This document shows positions 12,801 through 25,791 of a stretch of DNA of 64,000 nucleotides, one piece after another (position 1 is the first letter of the stretch; every line of letters starts with the position of its first letter). The notes under the pieces are model-generated. The model searched no databases, had not been told where the DNA came from, and saw nothing but the letters and a program-made list of their open reading frames with translations. The stretch lies in assembly GCF_905475345.1 (NCBI RefSeq), contig NC_066593.1, positions 7,425,274-7,489,273 on the forward strand, read 5' to 3'. The position numbers and the translations under genes were made by a program. Origin of the DNA: Vespula vulgaris. Its lineage: Eukaryota > Arthropoda > Insecta > Hymenoptera > Vespidae.

Positions 12801-13939
12801 TCTCTCTTTCCATTCCCGTTCCGATTTTATTCGCAGCTTCCACCTATTTTCCCACCCTTCTGAGAAACTTTCGAACGATGAATCGTGACTGTATCTCGTA
12901 CTTAGAAACTACGTGCTCTTCACTCCGCGCATCATCGCCATAAACTTTGTTCAAGTTAATCGAGATATCGTGGGAGCTTAAAAGCAAAAAATAAATCCTT
13001 GAACAAGCATCCATTGAATGATTCCTTTATCCCATAACGCGGAGAAAGAAGTTCCTTGAATAAGAACGAGATTATTAAACTCGGTTAAAAATTATAATAT
13101 AAAAAACTATGGATTAAATATTAAAAATGAATTTCTCAGTACATACTTACACGAGGATTTTAATAATTTGTAGTAAATAATCTACTTACTTTCATAGACT
13201 AGTAAAGTCATATATAATAAATGAATTGTAATCACTGAAAGCCATATATAATGGAATAATAAAATAATGGAAAAAGTGAAGATTGATAACTTCACGTACG
13301 AATATTTTTCAAGGATAATTTTTCAAATTGAATTTACATTCCTGCGATCGTTTCTGTAATCTCGTTGCTGACAAATCATTCTCCTTTTCTTCCATCTAAC
13401 GAAAATCTGCTACGACTGACGATTCATGTGATCGAAAAAAGTTAATTTGCATATTCGGAACCTTCCGTCGAACGGAAATTCTTTGGACAGAGCCGTTCAT
13501 CGAGCATGACGAAGCATCGCTACGATTTCTAACCGTTCGAAAGATTCGTTTCGTTCTCTGCGTTGGAATCTAAATAAAATAGATATATGAAAAATCTTTC
13601 ATGTCACGATTTTCCAAACGTTAAAATCATTTAACAAAAATTCTATCGTTTAATCCTAAAAGTAGTCTTCTCGAAATTGTGTGAAAAATTGTAAGAAATT
13701 ATAAAAAAGATATCGTTCAAAGGATACCAATTGAAAGCAACGAAAAAGTATCCGATGCTACTCGCATAATCGAAGGATATGTTTGGAAAGGGTGGACAGA
13801 TTTATCTTTCACGTGTTCGTTCTAAAAATCTCTGTGTCCTCCCTACTCATAGACTACCATCGTCCGTTTATCAAATAGCTTCAGTTAATCCAGTTACAAG
13901 CAATCCGGGAATGGTGGAAGACGAGCAACTACTGTGCAA

Positions 13940-14022
13940 AGAGACAGAGAGATAGAGACACAGAGAGACACAGACACAGAGAGACAGAGACACAGAGAAA
14001 CAGAGAGACAGAGAGAAAGAGA
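13940..14022. repeat. (ACAGAGAG)n-like array
   Basis: Purine array built of GAGACA and GACACA units, ending about 60 bp before the possible first exon at 14,083. Confidence 0.88.
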
Positions 14023-14082
14023 AGGATAGAGGGGAAGAGAGTAAGAGAGAGAAAGGACAGTGGCGACTGATTGCAATGTGTA

Positions 14083-14115
14083 ATGATGGGACGAGGGGTG
14101 AGCAGTAGCCTGGAA
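14083..14115 (+). CDS. Possible short first coding exon
   Basis: An ATGATG opens an 11-codon frame (MMGRGVSSSLE) that ends at a very strong donor, CTGGAA|GTAAGTAAAA. An in-frame stop lies just upstream. An AP-1 site and a palindromic CCAAT element lie within 150 bp downstream. The partner exon is not identified, so this is a splice-donor observation more than a gene call. Confidence 0.2.
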
Positions 14116-14223
14116 GTAAGTAAAAATTTTAAATTTAGTTACAGCTCGCGTGCTCGCGCCCCGCTCTCATCCCCATGTTGTATCCTCATCGGCTCAGAAA
14201 ATGTCTCTTGATGCGGGACAAGA

Positions 14224-14249
14224 TGAGTCAGCGACAAAGATTGGCCAAT
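14224..14249. promoter_or_regulatory. AP-1/CNC-bZIP site next to palindromic CCAAT box
   Basis: TGAGTCAGCG at 14224-14233 contains the AP-1 heptamer and extends toward a Maf/CNC-type element. Ten bases later ATTGGCCAAT (14240-14249) carries CCAAT boxes on both strands. The pairing is promoter-like and lies about 110 bp after the strong splice donor at 14,116. Confidence 0.3.
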
Positions 14250-14910
14250 AGCACGAATTGTTCCGATATACTATATACTATGTTACTGATATCCTACCTG
14301 ATTCATATCATTGGATCTTTTATCCTATATTCGATAATTTTTTAAATATTTATCAATAGATATGCATAAAAAGAGACCGATCATATATTCTTCATAATGT
14401 CAAATTGATATTCATCTATCGTTCCTTATTGAACTTAACTTTAATTAAAGCTTTTTTTTTCAATTGAAATATGAACGGAAATTGTGAATAAAATTGTAAA
14501 GAGTATTATTTGATAGTTGTCTAAGGTACATAAATTTTAATAAATATTGCCTATTGATTTCGCACATCGTTGATCCAAAAACAAAAAGGTTATTTCCAAG
14601 AGTGAAAAAAGTAAAAAGAAAAGGAAGAGAAAAGATCTCGTGGAAAACATGGGAGGTATCGGAAAAGGTAGAAAGGGAAAAAGAATGAAGGGACGAAGAA
14701 ATGGAAGGGAGGCGTGCGGCTGATCGGCTCGAATAAAGTTTGGGTTGCTTCCTATCCAAGGGTTCGCGATACTTTCTCTTTCTTTTTCTTCTTCTTATAC
14801 TCACATATACACTAATACATGAGTCGAGCTATTCATACACGACTAAAGCTAAGCGATCAACAACCAGATTATTAGAGTATTAGAACTTGTCTCATAACTC
14901 ACGAACCTAA

Positions 14911-14923
14911 TGGCCTTTGACCC
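14911..14923 (-). promoter_or_regulatory. DR1-type nuclear-receptor element, copy 2
   Basis: The minus strand reads GGGTCA-A-AGGCCA, close to the ideal DR1 consensus with an A spacer. The flanks (TAAT on the plus-strand left, CGG on the right) are shared with copy 1, so the similarity extends beyond the receptor half-sites. Confidence 0.4.
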
Positions 14924-16322
14924 GGCTGCGATGGCGAATCGGCGCTCGCGTGTTCCGTATTGCATTTGACACGACGGAGAATCTATGAGAATCGTTCGAA
15001 TTACACTCCCACCCTCTCTCTTGATCTCTCTCCCTTTTCTTCGAAATCATTCTTGTTTCCGCAAGAAATTGTTGTCCCGATGATATCGGTCAGATTTTTT
15101 TTTCTACTCCCCTCGAACTTTCGGCAATTGTTATTTCGATCTTGTAGATTCCATGAGTTTGAGTTATGGCCGATGAATTATTACCGAGCAAACGATGAAA
15201 TTTATGAAGTTAGATATTTCTAATATTGCATCCAAATAATAATATATTCCATTTACTGATATTGAGTCTTCATCTCTTATTAAGTGATTAGACAAAACTT
15301 TTTTATTTTTGGAAAAGAGAAGTAAAAAAATCTTCGTACCTATAGCGTGACATATCGATTGAAAAACCCGTCGATAGAAGTTTTCATTCGTACGATAAGA
15401 ACAGATTTTCTCTTCCTACTATTTCTCGATTTCCCGAAATACGACGAAATCCAAAGAGTTTTTGAACATCGTCGAGAGAGTTTTGTTCTCTGAAGTAACT
15501 CAAGTATTTCTTTGACGAATGAGCGCTAGGAAAAAACTAGAATATATTTTCGATAAGTGGTCAGCCGTAGATCTTTCGTCGAGAAGAGAGATAAGTATAA
15601 AGAGAAAGAGGAAAAGAGGGTAAGAGAGAACAGCTGCAGCTTTAGAGCGACAGAAAGACTGCCATGAAGTTCCGTGGAGCTGACGCGGCCGATCTCGCAT
15701 TAGGCGAGCGAGTGCACACTCTCGCAACAGGATTGTTTTAATGCCATTTAAACTAATCGAATTAGAGAACGAACCGATGTGACGATACGGAACGATAAAA
15801 GAGGGTGTAGGAGGCAAAGACTGGATGGAAGAAGGGCTCAAAGAGGGTTGGGGGTGGAAGGTGGTGGTTGCGATGACGATAGTGGTGGTGCTGACGGCCG
15901 GGATGGATACGCAAAAGGGGGCGCGTGGATGTGCAACAACAACCTCCCGTCCTGCAAACTCCGCAGCTGCCAGGCACAGCACCCACTCGACCGGAAGTAA
16001 CGCGACTACTGCCTACTACACGTCGCTCTCTGTTTCTCTGTCGGTTTCTCTCTCTCTCTTTATCACCTTCCCTTACCAATACCACTATTCTCATCATATC
16101 TTTTTTCATTCTTTTTTCCACTTAGGTACTATATTTATCTGTACATCTATCTCACTTCATTTATTTGTCTCCGCTCGTCATTGCATATCTCCTAGCTACT
16201 TTCTTTTTTCTCGTTGCTCCTCTACTCGTCCTTGTCATTTACATGCTTCAAGTCAACATGCACTTATCGATTTTGTAGATAAATACTTGAAGCGTTAAGA
16301 TAGTCTAAGAATCCATAACTTC

Positions 16323-16341
16323 TGCCTTTTGATAAAAGGCA
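16323..16341. repeat. Perfect inverted repeat, 8-bp arms
   Basis: TGCCTTTT-GAT-AAAAGGCA; a short palindrome with no following T-run and no gene beside it. Confidence 0.6.
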
Positions 16342-16950
16342 AAATGGAATAGTGTGATCTTGGATCTCTATCGATCGAGTTAACTAATTAATTTAATTAA
16401 TCACGCATTAAATCTATGATGATAAGTAACCATGATTATTTTAATCCTTGAGCAGTAAAAATAAAATGATTTTTTTTTCTTATTTATTATTAAAATGACT
16501 CGAAATTAAAATGACTTTTAAGAGAAAACAAATTCGAGGATAAACTGTAGATTAAGAGCAGCCAAATTTTTAAGGAAAAATCTTTTATAAATAAATAAAA
16601 ATGTGGAAAGGAGAAAAATCAGAATCGCATGAAAAGCGTGTAGCTATTATGGAGGAGACTTTCAAATATAAAACACAAGAATCGTAAAGTTCGTGTTTAC
16701 GGTGACTACGTTCTCCCTCTTTTTTGCCTGTTCATTTTACATCGTATGTTTTTTGCGAGCTGTCAGGAACATGAGGATTTACACGCGCTCACACATCACG
16801 TACACGGTGACGGCGTGTGTTACCTAAATGCTAATTGCATATGTAATTCATTACCGCTTCGATGCGCATATAGGGACGCGCGCTCTCCCGCGCTCCTGGA
16901 AACGTCAGAAATTAAAAATCGCCACGCATTTTCTCGCAATCGTAGTAAAC

Positions 16951-16999
16951 TCTGTGTCTGTGTTTGTGTGCGCGCGCGCGCGTTTACGTACGTACATAC
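16951..16999. repeat. Alternating TG/CG tract
   Basis: TGTG runs into a (CG)n core and then TACG repeats. This alternating purine-pyrimidine tract has Z-DNA-forming character and lies inside a CpG-rich patch. Confidence 0.8.
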
Positions 17000-18599
17000 G
17001 CAAAAGAGAAACGCAACGAGCGTTTCACACCGTCGAATCGAATCGAATCATTTCTACTTCGCTGCTAACGCACGTGTTTGTCGTTCGTCAGGGGACGAGC
17101 TCGAAGCTCGCGCGTTATGCGAAATATTACTTCGCACCCTGAAATAATGACTTTTTTCTTCGAGATTTACAATTTAAGCTTGGATACTGTACGCGACGGC
17201 TCTACTTTATCTTGCTACTTATGATTTTATTCTTTTAAAAATAGCTAGGATAAAAGTCTTGGAATACTTATTTGTTTGCTCGTAAAATTCTCATGACACA
17301 TTTCAAAAATAAAAATTTAAAGAAAATTAAATGAAAACTTTGGAGATTTAGAAATATTTATTATTAATAAAAAATAATGTACGAAATATTTGGAATTGAT
17401 AAATCATAACGTACGATATTGATACTTCAGTTAAACGTTAAGACTACAATTAAGTTATGTACAAACTACGTCGAACATAATATGCCTATTGCTTATTATA
17501 CGTTTCTCCTCTGTCCTCCCTCTTTCGCTGTACTCCACGTCACTGAATTGCGTACACCCCTATCCTTCATTAAATAGGTCTATGCACTCTTACTCTCGTA
17601 ATACATACACATCCGTCTGAAAGCGAATGATGATTATTATTACGTTTGGAAAATTTAAGACACCTTTAGAATTATTTCCGTCACTTCGTACACTGTGAAA
17701 ACACATGAAATAATAACTTTGAATAAAAAATCGTAATATAAATGTATTCACTTTAATACATATACGTTTCTCTTTAAGTATATTCCATATGCTCGAGAAT
17801 CGATTATTGAATATATTATAGTAATTCGTGACTCTTCTTTGCAAACTGAATACATAATGAAAACTATGATAAAAACTCTTATCGTAAAAGGAATTTAACA
17901 AAATACTTTGGTTAAGTCTATGCATACATATTTATACGTTTCAATGGTCACCTACAAAGTAATTTCAACGTTAATAAAAACAACAATAACAAATAGATAC
18001 GAAGATACATCCTGTAATTAATAACTCGTCTACCCACGAATATCGTTCACTTAGTCGATATTAAATAATCATACGAAATAACATAAAATCGTAGATCTCG
18101 AAGGGCATGTGTTAAATAAAGAGAAAGAAAAGAAAAAAGATAAAAAAAGAAAGTCTATTCCTCGTGGAGTGGTTTGCTGTATATACAAGATGGAATAGCG
18201 CAACGCGCATGTAACATCGCGCTGATCCAACCCTCCGAAAAAGCAACCCCCCTCGAATAGCCGGTTGCAACCCTCCTATCGGCATCGCTCCGCCCCGTAC
18301 CACCACTCTTGGTGCACCCCAATACCCGTGCGCCGGTTTATAGTCGCCTATAGGACTGCAGCTTCTGCCTGGCGTTGCGAGCGCGTCGGCAACAAGCCCA
18401 CTGAGCTTCCTATCCCCGCTATCATTGTTCCTTTTCGCGAACGTTTCAAGAACTGAATGTACCTCCTCATCGTACTCGTATCCGTCCATCCCTCGAATCC
18501 TTCTTGACAATCCACCTTCCACTCCATCTACATATCTTGTATACAATATTAACTACCAACTGTGGATACATAAGTATCTTGAAATTGATACCATTTCTT

Positions 18600-20740
18600 T
18601 TTTGATTTTATTAATTTCCATGATAAATATATTTTAAAGTTGTTTCCATCTTCTATCGCAGCTTTACATTTTACATTATGTTTTATCTTCGTTACTTGTT
18701 ATTTTTAATTTTCGCGAGTCGTTGCAATTTATTAATAAAAATGTTGAAATCAATTTAAAATAAACGATTGTTACTTGGTTCGATGAAATGAGATGAAAAA
18801 ATATTTTTAACGGAGAATATATTTTTTCTGCAGTATATTATTTTCTTGTTAAACGAATAGATATGAGTAATATTATACCAAGAAAAACAATTCGTGGAAT
18901 GCTTAGACGCAATGCGTAAATTCGCTAATTCGGGAAATGGAAAGAGAGCGAGGAGAAGAGGAGAGGTTCGGCTAAGCCGCTAATGAAAAGGAGTGTCATT
19001 TATTTTTTTTTTTTTTTTTAAAGAACCACTAAAGTAGCCATAAATTAATGAGTCCGTCTAAATTATACTCCGTCATTTTGTAAGCATACAAAGAGACGTA
19101 CGTAGTAATATGACAAAAAGGATTAATTATCAGGATTAATTAAGAACGTTAAATCTTTGCACTCATTTTGAAAATAGTTCGTTGGTAATTCGTCCTGTTA
19201 ATTCATTTTAGAGGTACGCTAGTCTTACGCACACTTGACATGATTTCTACGTAATAACGCAACGTTCTACCTCCATATTATTTGATATATCCAAAAAGTA
19301 AAGATGTTTAATCATTCCGTATTTTTCGTTTTAACTAAAATTTCAATATTAAAGCCATCGTTTCGTTATTTAAATAAAATCATACAAATTAATTTGTTTT
19401 TACTGATGGTAGACATTAGCTTACGAAGTGTAATACATTTACGTGCTATTAAAAAAAAAGAAAAAAATAATCCTATTTCAGAGAAATATTATTTAAAAAT
19501 ATTTTATAAATTATCTTAAAATTTAAATTAAAATGAAAGCTTTGATATACTTATATACAATAACGGATCAAATTCAACCAAGCAAAGCTTACTCCCTTCT
19601 TTAGAGAATCCATTTTCTTGATTCGTAGATCCCTCGTTTTCACTCCGAAATATTATGCGCGTCCAATACATTAGTGGAAGGTCTTTTCGAGTATTCGGCG
19701 CATCATACGACGTAGACGCCACCAAGGCATTAAGCTGAATATTACCGAGGAATATTTTAGCTTTTAGCTTTCACGCTATACGTTTCGAAATACCGAGATG
19801 CATGCTCATTTCGAGATTATTCCCAACAACCTTGATGTAGTTCTTCGATAAAACGAACGTGACCATCCTAGTTTATCTTTTACTACGATAACAAATAAAG
19901 ATAATACTATTTAATTAATAAGAAAATTACTGAATGTTGAATTACCATTATTGAATGAAATTACTATTATTGAATGTTGATCCTACAGAATATATTTTAA
20001 AATTTAAGAGACAATAGCTCTCTCAAAATACTTGATTTAAACATTTTAATTCAAAGTAGTGTATTTTTCACATAATATTCAATCTAAGTTTATAATTTCT
20101 TTCTTCCAACGAATTCGCAGATTCAGTAAAACACACAAACTGCAAAGTTAATGAATATTACTTTTCTTCACATTATTCGCTTTTACGAAAATAAATTATA
20201 TAATTGTATGATTCTGCGATATCCTTCTTTTTTACAAGAGACCCTACTAGACTTTTAATTTGATAAAAGCGAAACATCTGAAGCAATTCGTTTGAATTAA
20301 CAAACTTAAAAATATGGCTATTCATTATCTAAATTACTTTTTTAATGACAATATACCGTAGGATGTTTTATTAATGATGTTTATTTTTACTGGCCAAAGA
20401 AATTCAGAACAATATTAATCCAATTTTAAATAAACTACTTAAAATTATCTTTTTAAATCTTTTTAATATCGTTAATATTTGCTTTTCATAAAGTAAAAGA
20501 TTAAATTATCGATTTAAAATATCGACTTTGCAAATCTCACGTCGCGTCTTCCTTTATAGTCATTTATATTATTATTAAACTTATTTGTCGAATAATTAAA
20601 TTTTACCTTTTAGATTTATTTATTAAAAATAATCATTATACCTTCCATATATTTTTATAATTCAACGATCTTCATCAATTATCATTAAAGTAAACTTTGT
20701 TCTAAAGAGACGAGAATTCTGAACGCAGTTACGACTTTCT
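18600..20740. other. AT-rich stretch without features
   Basis: Strongly AT-rich with poly-T and poly-A runs. Imperfect ATTATTGAATG repeats occur near 19,923-19,980. I see no gene, splice-flanked exon or regulatory cluster. Confidence 0.65.
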
Positions 20741-21163
20741 AAACACACGAGCCCACATTGCGAACTCTACCCATCCAGAAATCTCGCACGAATCTCAAAA
20801 GATATCTACGCGAGTGAGATGTAGGGAGATTCTTCCTCGAAACATCCATCTCCATCTCCAGGTCTTTCTCGCTCTCCTTTCGGTTCCTGCACCACTTTGC
20901 CCAACCTCTTCTCTCGTTCGTACTCTCGCCATGATCCACCGTGAAGAGGACACATCGACTTTAAACCTCAGCCAAGCAAGCAACCTACGGACCCTACTAC
21001 GAGTCTCCTTTCATTAGTTGGAGTAGAGAACCAGCCAGCCAACCAACCTACCTACCAACTAACCATCCATCCAACCACCGCAACGACCTATCCACCATTA
21101 CCAACACCGTCGTTGTCAGTGGCGGTACTACCACCAGCATCACCATCATTGCCAACGTCGAAA

Positions 21164-21179
21164 GGAGAGAGAGTGAGGA

Positions 21180-21212
<33 letters not shown>

Positions 21213-21234
21213 AAGAGAAAGAGAGAGAAAGAGA
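21164..21234. repeat. (GA)n microsatellite
   Basis: GA array with AAAG interruptions. Confidence 0.92.
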
Positions 21235-22251
21235 CCGAGAGCTTCCATGATCCACTCTCGTTTCTGGCGCCCGGTTCCTGATCTTGCATGCGGTTGACTC
21301 GTTTTCAATGAATACAATGCCGAGACAGATCATATTGAATATGAAAACGGGAAATCAACGAGTGCTCCATCCCCCTTCCTTCCTACCCCTTTTCGAACCA
21401 CCTCGTTCGTGTACCCATGCTTCCACCCCTCCCTCATTCTCCCTCTCTTTCTCTTCCGTTCTCTCACTCGCTCCTACTACGGACTAACCGTACCGACCGG
21501 AGACAGGATTTCCACGGGTTCGGCTGTTCTTTGTCGAATCGAGCCAAAGAGAGATGCTGGAAAGTAACGAAAGAAGGAAAGAGAGAAAGAGAGAAAGAGG
21601 AAAAATTATATTACGTACGACTATTGAATACGGTGAAAATCTAGTCGGTAATACTCAACAATGCTTAAGCGATACATGTTGGATTAGCGTGAAAATTCAC
21701 TCCATCCGTTTTTTTCCTTTCGTCTTTCTCTTCCCTCTCACTTTACCATGATTTTATTCGGTGGAATCCTTCGTTTTGCATAAATCTATCTTTCGACATG
21801 TCCCTTAATTTCGGCTCTCCTTAATTTTTAATTCAGTTTTTCACCGATTTACACAATGCTTCGAAAGAATATTTGTACTATAAACATCAAGTAATCGTAC
21901 CTCTTTCGAAAGGAATATACATAAATCGTATGTATCGACGAATTCATCCTTTCAGCTCCAATAATTCCGCATATCTTTTTTTCTTTCTTTTTCTCTTATT
22001 TTCATTAATCGATCTTAACAAACGCTTAAATTCATAGACGATAACGATTTTCTTTAAACCACGTTGAAATAAGGCCAATACGAAGCGAGAAGCTGGAATT
22101 ATTACGAGCTGAGATCGAGATAACATTATTACAATAGTCTCGCGTGTTGTTTGCTTTATAAGCAGATCGAGAGTTCTCATTATTTCTCGAGTGAAATATT
22201 CGTAGGTAACTATGTATGGGCATGTTTACGCAAAATGCAAATATATGGTAC

Positions 22252-22312
22252 ACATATACATACACACACATACATATGTATGTATGTATATGTATGTATA
22301 TAAACATATAAC
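22252..22312. repeat. TACA/TATG tetranucleotide array
   Basis: ACACATA units turn into TATGTATG units, making a rough inverted arrangement. Confidence 0.8.
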
Positions 22313-23301
22313 GTATACATATATGTAATTGTGTGTATGTAACTGCTAGAAATTCGCGCGCGCATCCTTTGTTTCGTTACGAACGAAAGGCCGCTCTGGG
22401 AACAAACGAGTGAGGGCTCGGAGTGTCTGGATATCCTTTAGCTCGAAGAGGAGAATGAGTCAACTGTTAACGACTTATCCCGGATTACGTTTTCCTTTGG
22501 CTCCCGCTCGCTCCCCATATTTCGTTCCCGTGGGCTCGCAGCAAATACACTTCGTTAGGCGATCCACTCTCCGTTGTTTTCGAGCGCAAGCAAACTATGC
22601 ACTTTACCCTCTACACAACTAGTGCCTTTAACCCACTTACAGCCCTGTTCGGTATATAGTCTATAGACACGTATTCACGGCCAAAGTCAACCAAAGTCGA
22701 TTTTACCGGAGTCTCCAGTTGTCGCTTGAACCATCAAAATAAATTTTCCTTTAAAAGAACTATAAAAATCTTTCCTCTATCATATAAACCGATTCCGAAT
22801 AAAACATGAACGAAATGTCGCGAACGAAGATGACGTATTTAAATCAACGGGGTTTCTACTATCATTCCCTTTCCTTCCTTTTTCTACGCAAAAGAAACAA
22901 GAATTCTAGGTCGGACCGATTAAACCATCCAAGGTAATTGGCTTCTCAGTTTTTCTTTTTTTTTCCTTTTTTTTTCTTTTGGGAGTAATTCGTAATTAAA
23001 AATAAAGAAGGAAGTAAAAGGAGGAAGGCGAGATTGGAGCAGAAAAGACGAAAAGGATTCGCATCTTTCCTATTCGACGGATGGTCGACTTTTCTTCTGG
23101 CTCCTCTTGCTTCTCTTGTTCCTCCTCATCCGGGGGGAGTTGGAGGGCAAAGGTTGAGCCGTTCGCCCATTGCTGCCGTTGCTGCTGCTATTGCTACCGC
23201 AGCTACAGCTCTTCTACTTCTCGGCGGCTCTTCAGCTCTCCGCGAGAGAGGAATCTCTCAACAGTCGCGCACAAAGCTTATTATGCCGGCATGCTTCGGT
23301 C

Positions 23302-23306
<5 letters not shown>

Positions 23307-23341
<35 letters not shown>

Positions 23342-23346
23342 ATCTC
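23307..23346. repeat. (CT)n tract
   Basis: CT array inside a long Ser/Leu open frame that is probably not coding. Confidence 0.88.
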
Positions 23347-23455
23347 TCTTACTCTTACAGCCTTGGAGGAGCACATGGACTCGTGCTCGTTCTGCCATGG
23401 TACAAGTTAAGTCGATGGTACTCGACGAACATCCTTCCTGTCTACATTCTGTTCC

Positions 23456-23572
23456 CTCTTCCATCCCCTCCTCTTTCTTCTACTTCCTCTCTTCCTTCTC
23501 CTCTTCTTTCTCCTCTTCCTTCTCCTTCTCCTCTTCCTCCTTCTCCTCTTCCTCCTTCTCCTTCTCATTCCA
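23456..23572. repeat. Long polypyrimidine CTT/CCT tract
   Basis: About 117 bp, almost purely pyrimidine on the plus strand. It has H-DNA-forming character and leaves all forward frames open. Confidence 0.88.
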
Positions 23573-24551
23573 TTCGTCTATCTACTCTATCGTCCTCTTC
23601 CTGCATTTCCCTCTTTCCAGCCACCCTTTTCTTCTTTCCGTCCCATCCTCTACACCAGCAGCTCCACTCGTTTGACCTGAAGAGCCTTCAAACCACCTGG
23701 CTTGCATTCTCGCGCTTACCCGACGTACGTCGCTTCATGCCGAATAACGTCAACGTCACTCGACCTCCTCCTCTTCCTACTCCTCTTTTTCCTCTTACTC
23801 TTCTCTACGTCTTCTCCTTCTCCAACGTTGTCGACTACTCGACGACCGAACATCCGATTTTTCTCTTTCGCATGTTACACTCCTCGCCGAATTTCAGGAT
23901 CCCTTTTACGTTGAGCTCCGAGTCCTCTTGATCCACGATTTTTCGATTTCTTTTCCTCTTTTTACTTCGTCGCTCTTTTTTCATTTCTTTTTCATAAAAT
24001 TTTCGATAATTCATCACTCGCATATAAAAAAAGACAAATGAAATTGTTTGATAAGCTTTTAAAAATCTTAACCAATCTCTTCCGGCACGTCTTATTAAGT
24101 TACAATCTTTTCCTTTATAAAGTATACGAATAATTAGACATAGAATGGAAAATCAAGTTTGAAATACCTTTTTCTTTTCACGAACACGCTAACTTTCATC
24201 GCGTTCTAATTAAAGATTTACCTTCGGCGTTCGCGAAACTTTCCTCAGAAATATCGCTTAAAGTACTGAATTTCGTAATAACTTTTGTACTACATGAACA
24301 TGTAAGTACGACAAGGTGTTCTCATTTCAACGCAAATTCTTGGAAGTATACTACGGCGATCGAGACGATGATCGAACGTAAATGTATCTAATGTATCGAA
24401 TGATTATAAATCCATACAGAAAGAAGTCACTAATAAATCTCTAGAAAAAAACATGCTGTGAGAAAAAATTTGTTCAGTAAATATCTAAGCGATGATGTGT
24501 TAGTTTCTTTTCCATACGTCGAACTATTTTCACCAGAGTTGAAGCGTTTTC

Positions 24552-24634
24552 AGGAAGAAAAGGAAGAATATATTGAAGAAAAAGAAGAAAAAGAAGAAGA
24601 ATAAGAAGAAGAGGAAGATGAAGAAGAAGAAAAG
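24552..24634. repeat. (GAA)n tract
   Basis: Imperfect GAA/AGA triplets, the only long GAA-type array in the window. Confidence 0.88.
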
Positions 24635-25771
24635 ATGGAGAGAAAAATAAGGACAAAAGATCCGATATGTTCGAGGACGATGCTGCGACGGTGAGCTCCG
24701 TGGCTCGACTGATCGCCTTCTTCCTCGAAAAGCCTTATATAGGCTTCCCCGAATTTTGTGGTCCACTTAACTAGAAAACCTGGTGCTTATCCGACTCCGG
24801 AGCCGGTGCAAAATTACACGCTTCGGCTTATCAAGCCGTGAAACCGGTATTAAGCGTCAGACGAACGAACGCGCGCCAACCAGGCAGCGGGTGCTCTTAC
24901 ACGCGCGCCTGCCGCTCGTGCACGCGCGCGGAGAGGAAAAGGTCTCTCCGGTTGCCGGCGCGGAGAATCACTCGGCCGAAGCTACCTTCTCACCAGCAGC
25001 CTTAACCATTACTGGACCCAGAATGTATTGCTGACCTCCTTTACGACATTTACGATTGTCTCTCGATCTTTACATTTACCTCGTTGATCACCTTTCGTTC
25101 GACATTTTGATCTTAGAAGTCTTCAATAATCATATATATTCAAACAAAATCTATCGAAATTCTTATTCGAACGATGTAACGTTGTTATTTCTTCTTATCT
25201 CGAAGGATTGTTTTGATTTTTTTAGATTAATTCCTAGATTTACAAACGCACTTCTCAAGTTTTCTAATTGCGAGGTTCGTCGTCAAGGTGAACTTGAAAA
25301 CTCTACAGGTTTTCTTGGAATAGAACTGACAATAACAACAAACGATATTTTTCACGAGTAAATCATGATTATGTATTATATAATGAGTAAAAATTTCCTT
25401 ACGAGGAAGTATACTCCTAAGAGAATCACTAATGCATTATGGTTCATGAAGATTCAATTACCCACGTTTGCTGCAATTACAAAAAATCGATAATTGTGAA
25501 ACGCAAACGTTAAAGCATGCAATATTTAACTTGCATCTTACAAAATAATTGTACACTTGCTTTGTAATAATATAACACTACGATAGAACGTAATTATACC
25601 TGGTATTACGTTTGAACTTTAATGTTTTATATGCTTTTCTCTTGCTACATGCGTATGGGGAATTGGAATGTTTATTACGAACGATGAGTTTTATATACCG
25701 CTTGTGGTTTTACGCGGAATATTTCTTTATTGAAAATGTTTACGGATTCAATCGAGTCCACCTAATCGATT

Positions 25772-25791
25772 ATCCGATTTTTTAATCGGAT
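25772..25791. repeat. Perfect inverted repeat, 8-bp arms
   Basis: ATCCGATT-TTTT-AATCGGAT; a perfect 20-bp palindrome in AT-rich sequence. Confidence 0.6.

Larger units (their letters stand above)
6400..13900. other. Non-genic stretch
   Basis: AT-rich sequence with CT arrays, the GTC array and DR1 copy 1. An extra TGACCCGGA half-site lies at about 7,362. I see no recognisable coding family. The short open segment at 9,391-9,505 is listed separately. 11,780-12,700 and 13,000-13,850 show nothing. Confidence 0.6.
15200..18600. other. Non-genic stretch with CpG-rich patches
   Basis: Patches at 15,660-16,020, 16,770-17,130 and 18,170-18,500 are GC- and CpG-richer than the surroundings and hold open frames of 130-160 codons without recognisable domains. 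They could be promoters or non-coding exons. Confidence 0.5.
22330..25040. other. CpG-rich patches and pyrimidine tracts, no recognisable gene
   Basis: 22,340-22,620 is CpG-richer and includes an AP-1 heptamer near 22,455. 24,690-25,030 is one of the most CpG-dense parts of the window. The long forward Ser/Leu frames at 23,034-23,931 follow the CTT/CCT tract and are not convincing proteins. Confidence 0.5.

Noticed and set aside
16746..17147. A 133-codon plus-strand frame
   Set aside because: It reads through a TG/CG microsatellite, overlaps another open frame and shows no domain.
18112..18546. A 144-codon minus-strand frame in a CpG-rich patch
   Set aside because: No recognisable domain. 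It ends in a Phe-rich AT-derived tail and a competing plus-strand frame overlaps it. At most it is a transcribed regulatory patch.
23034..23931. Overlapping forward frames of 213 and 253 codons
   Set aside because: Openness comes from a long polypyrimidine tract. Two frames are open at once and both are Ser/Leu/Pro low complexity.
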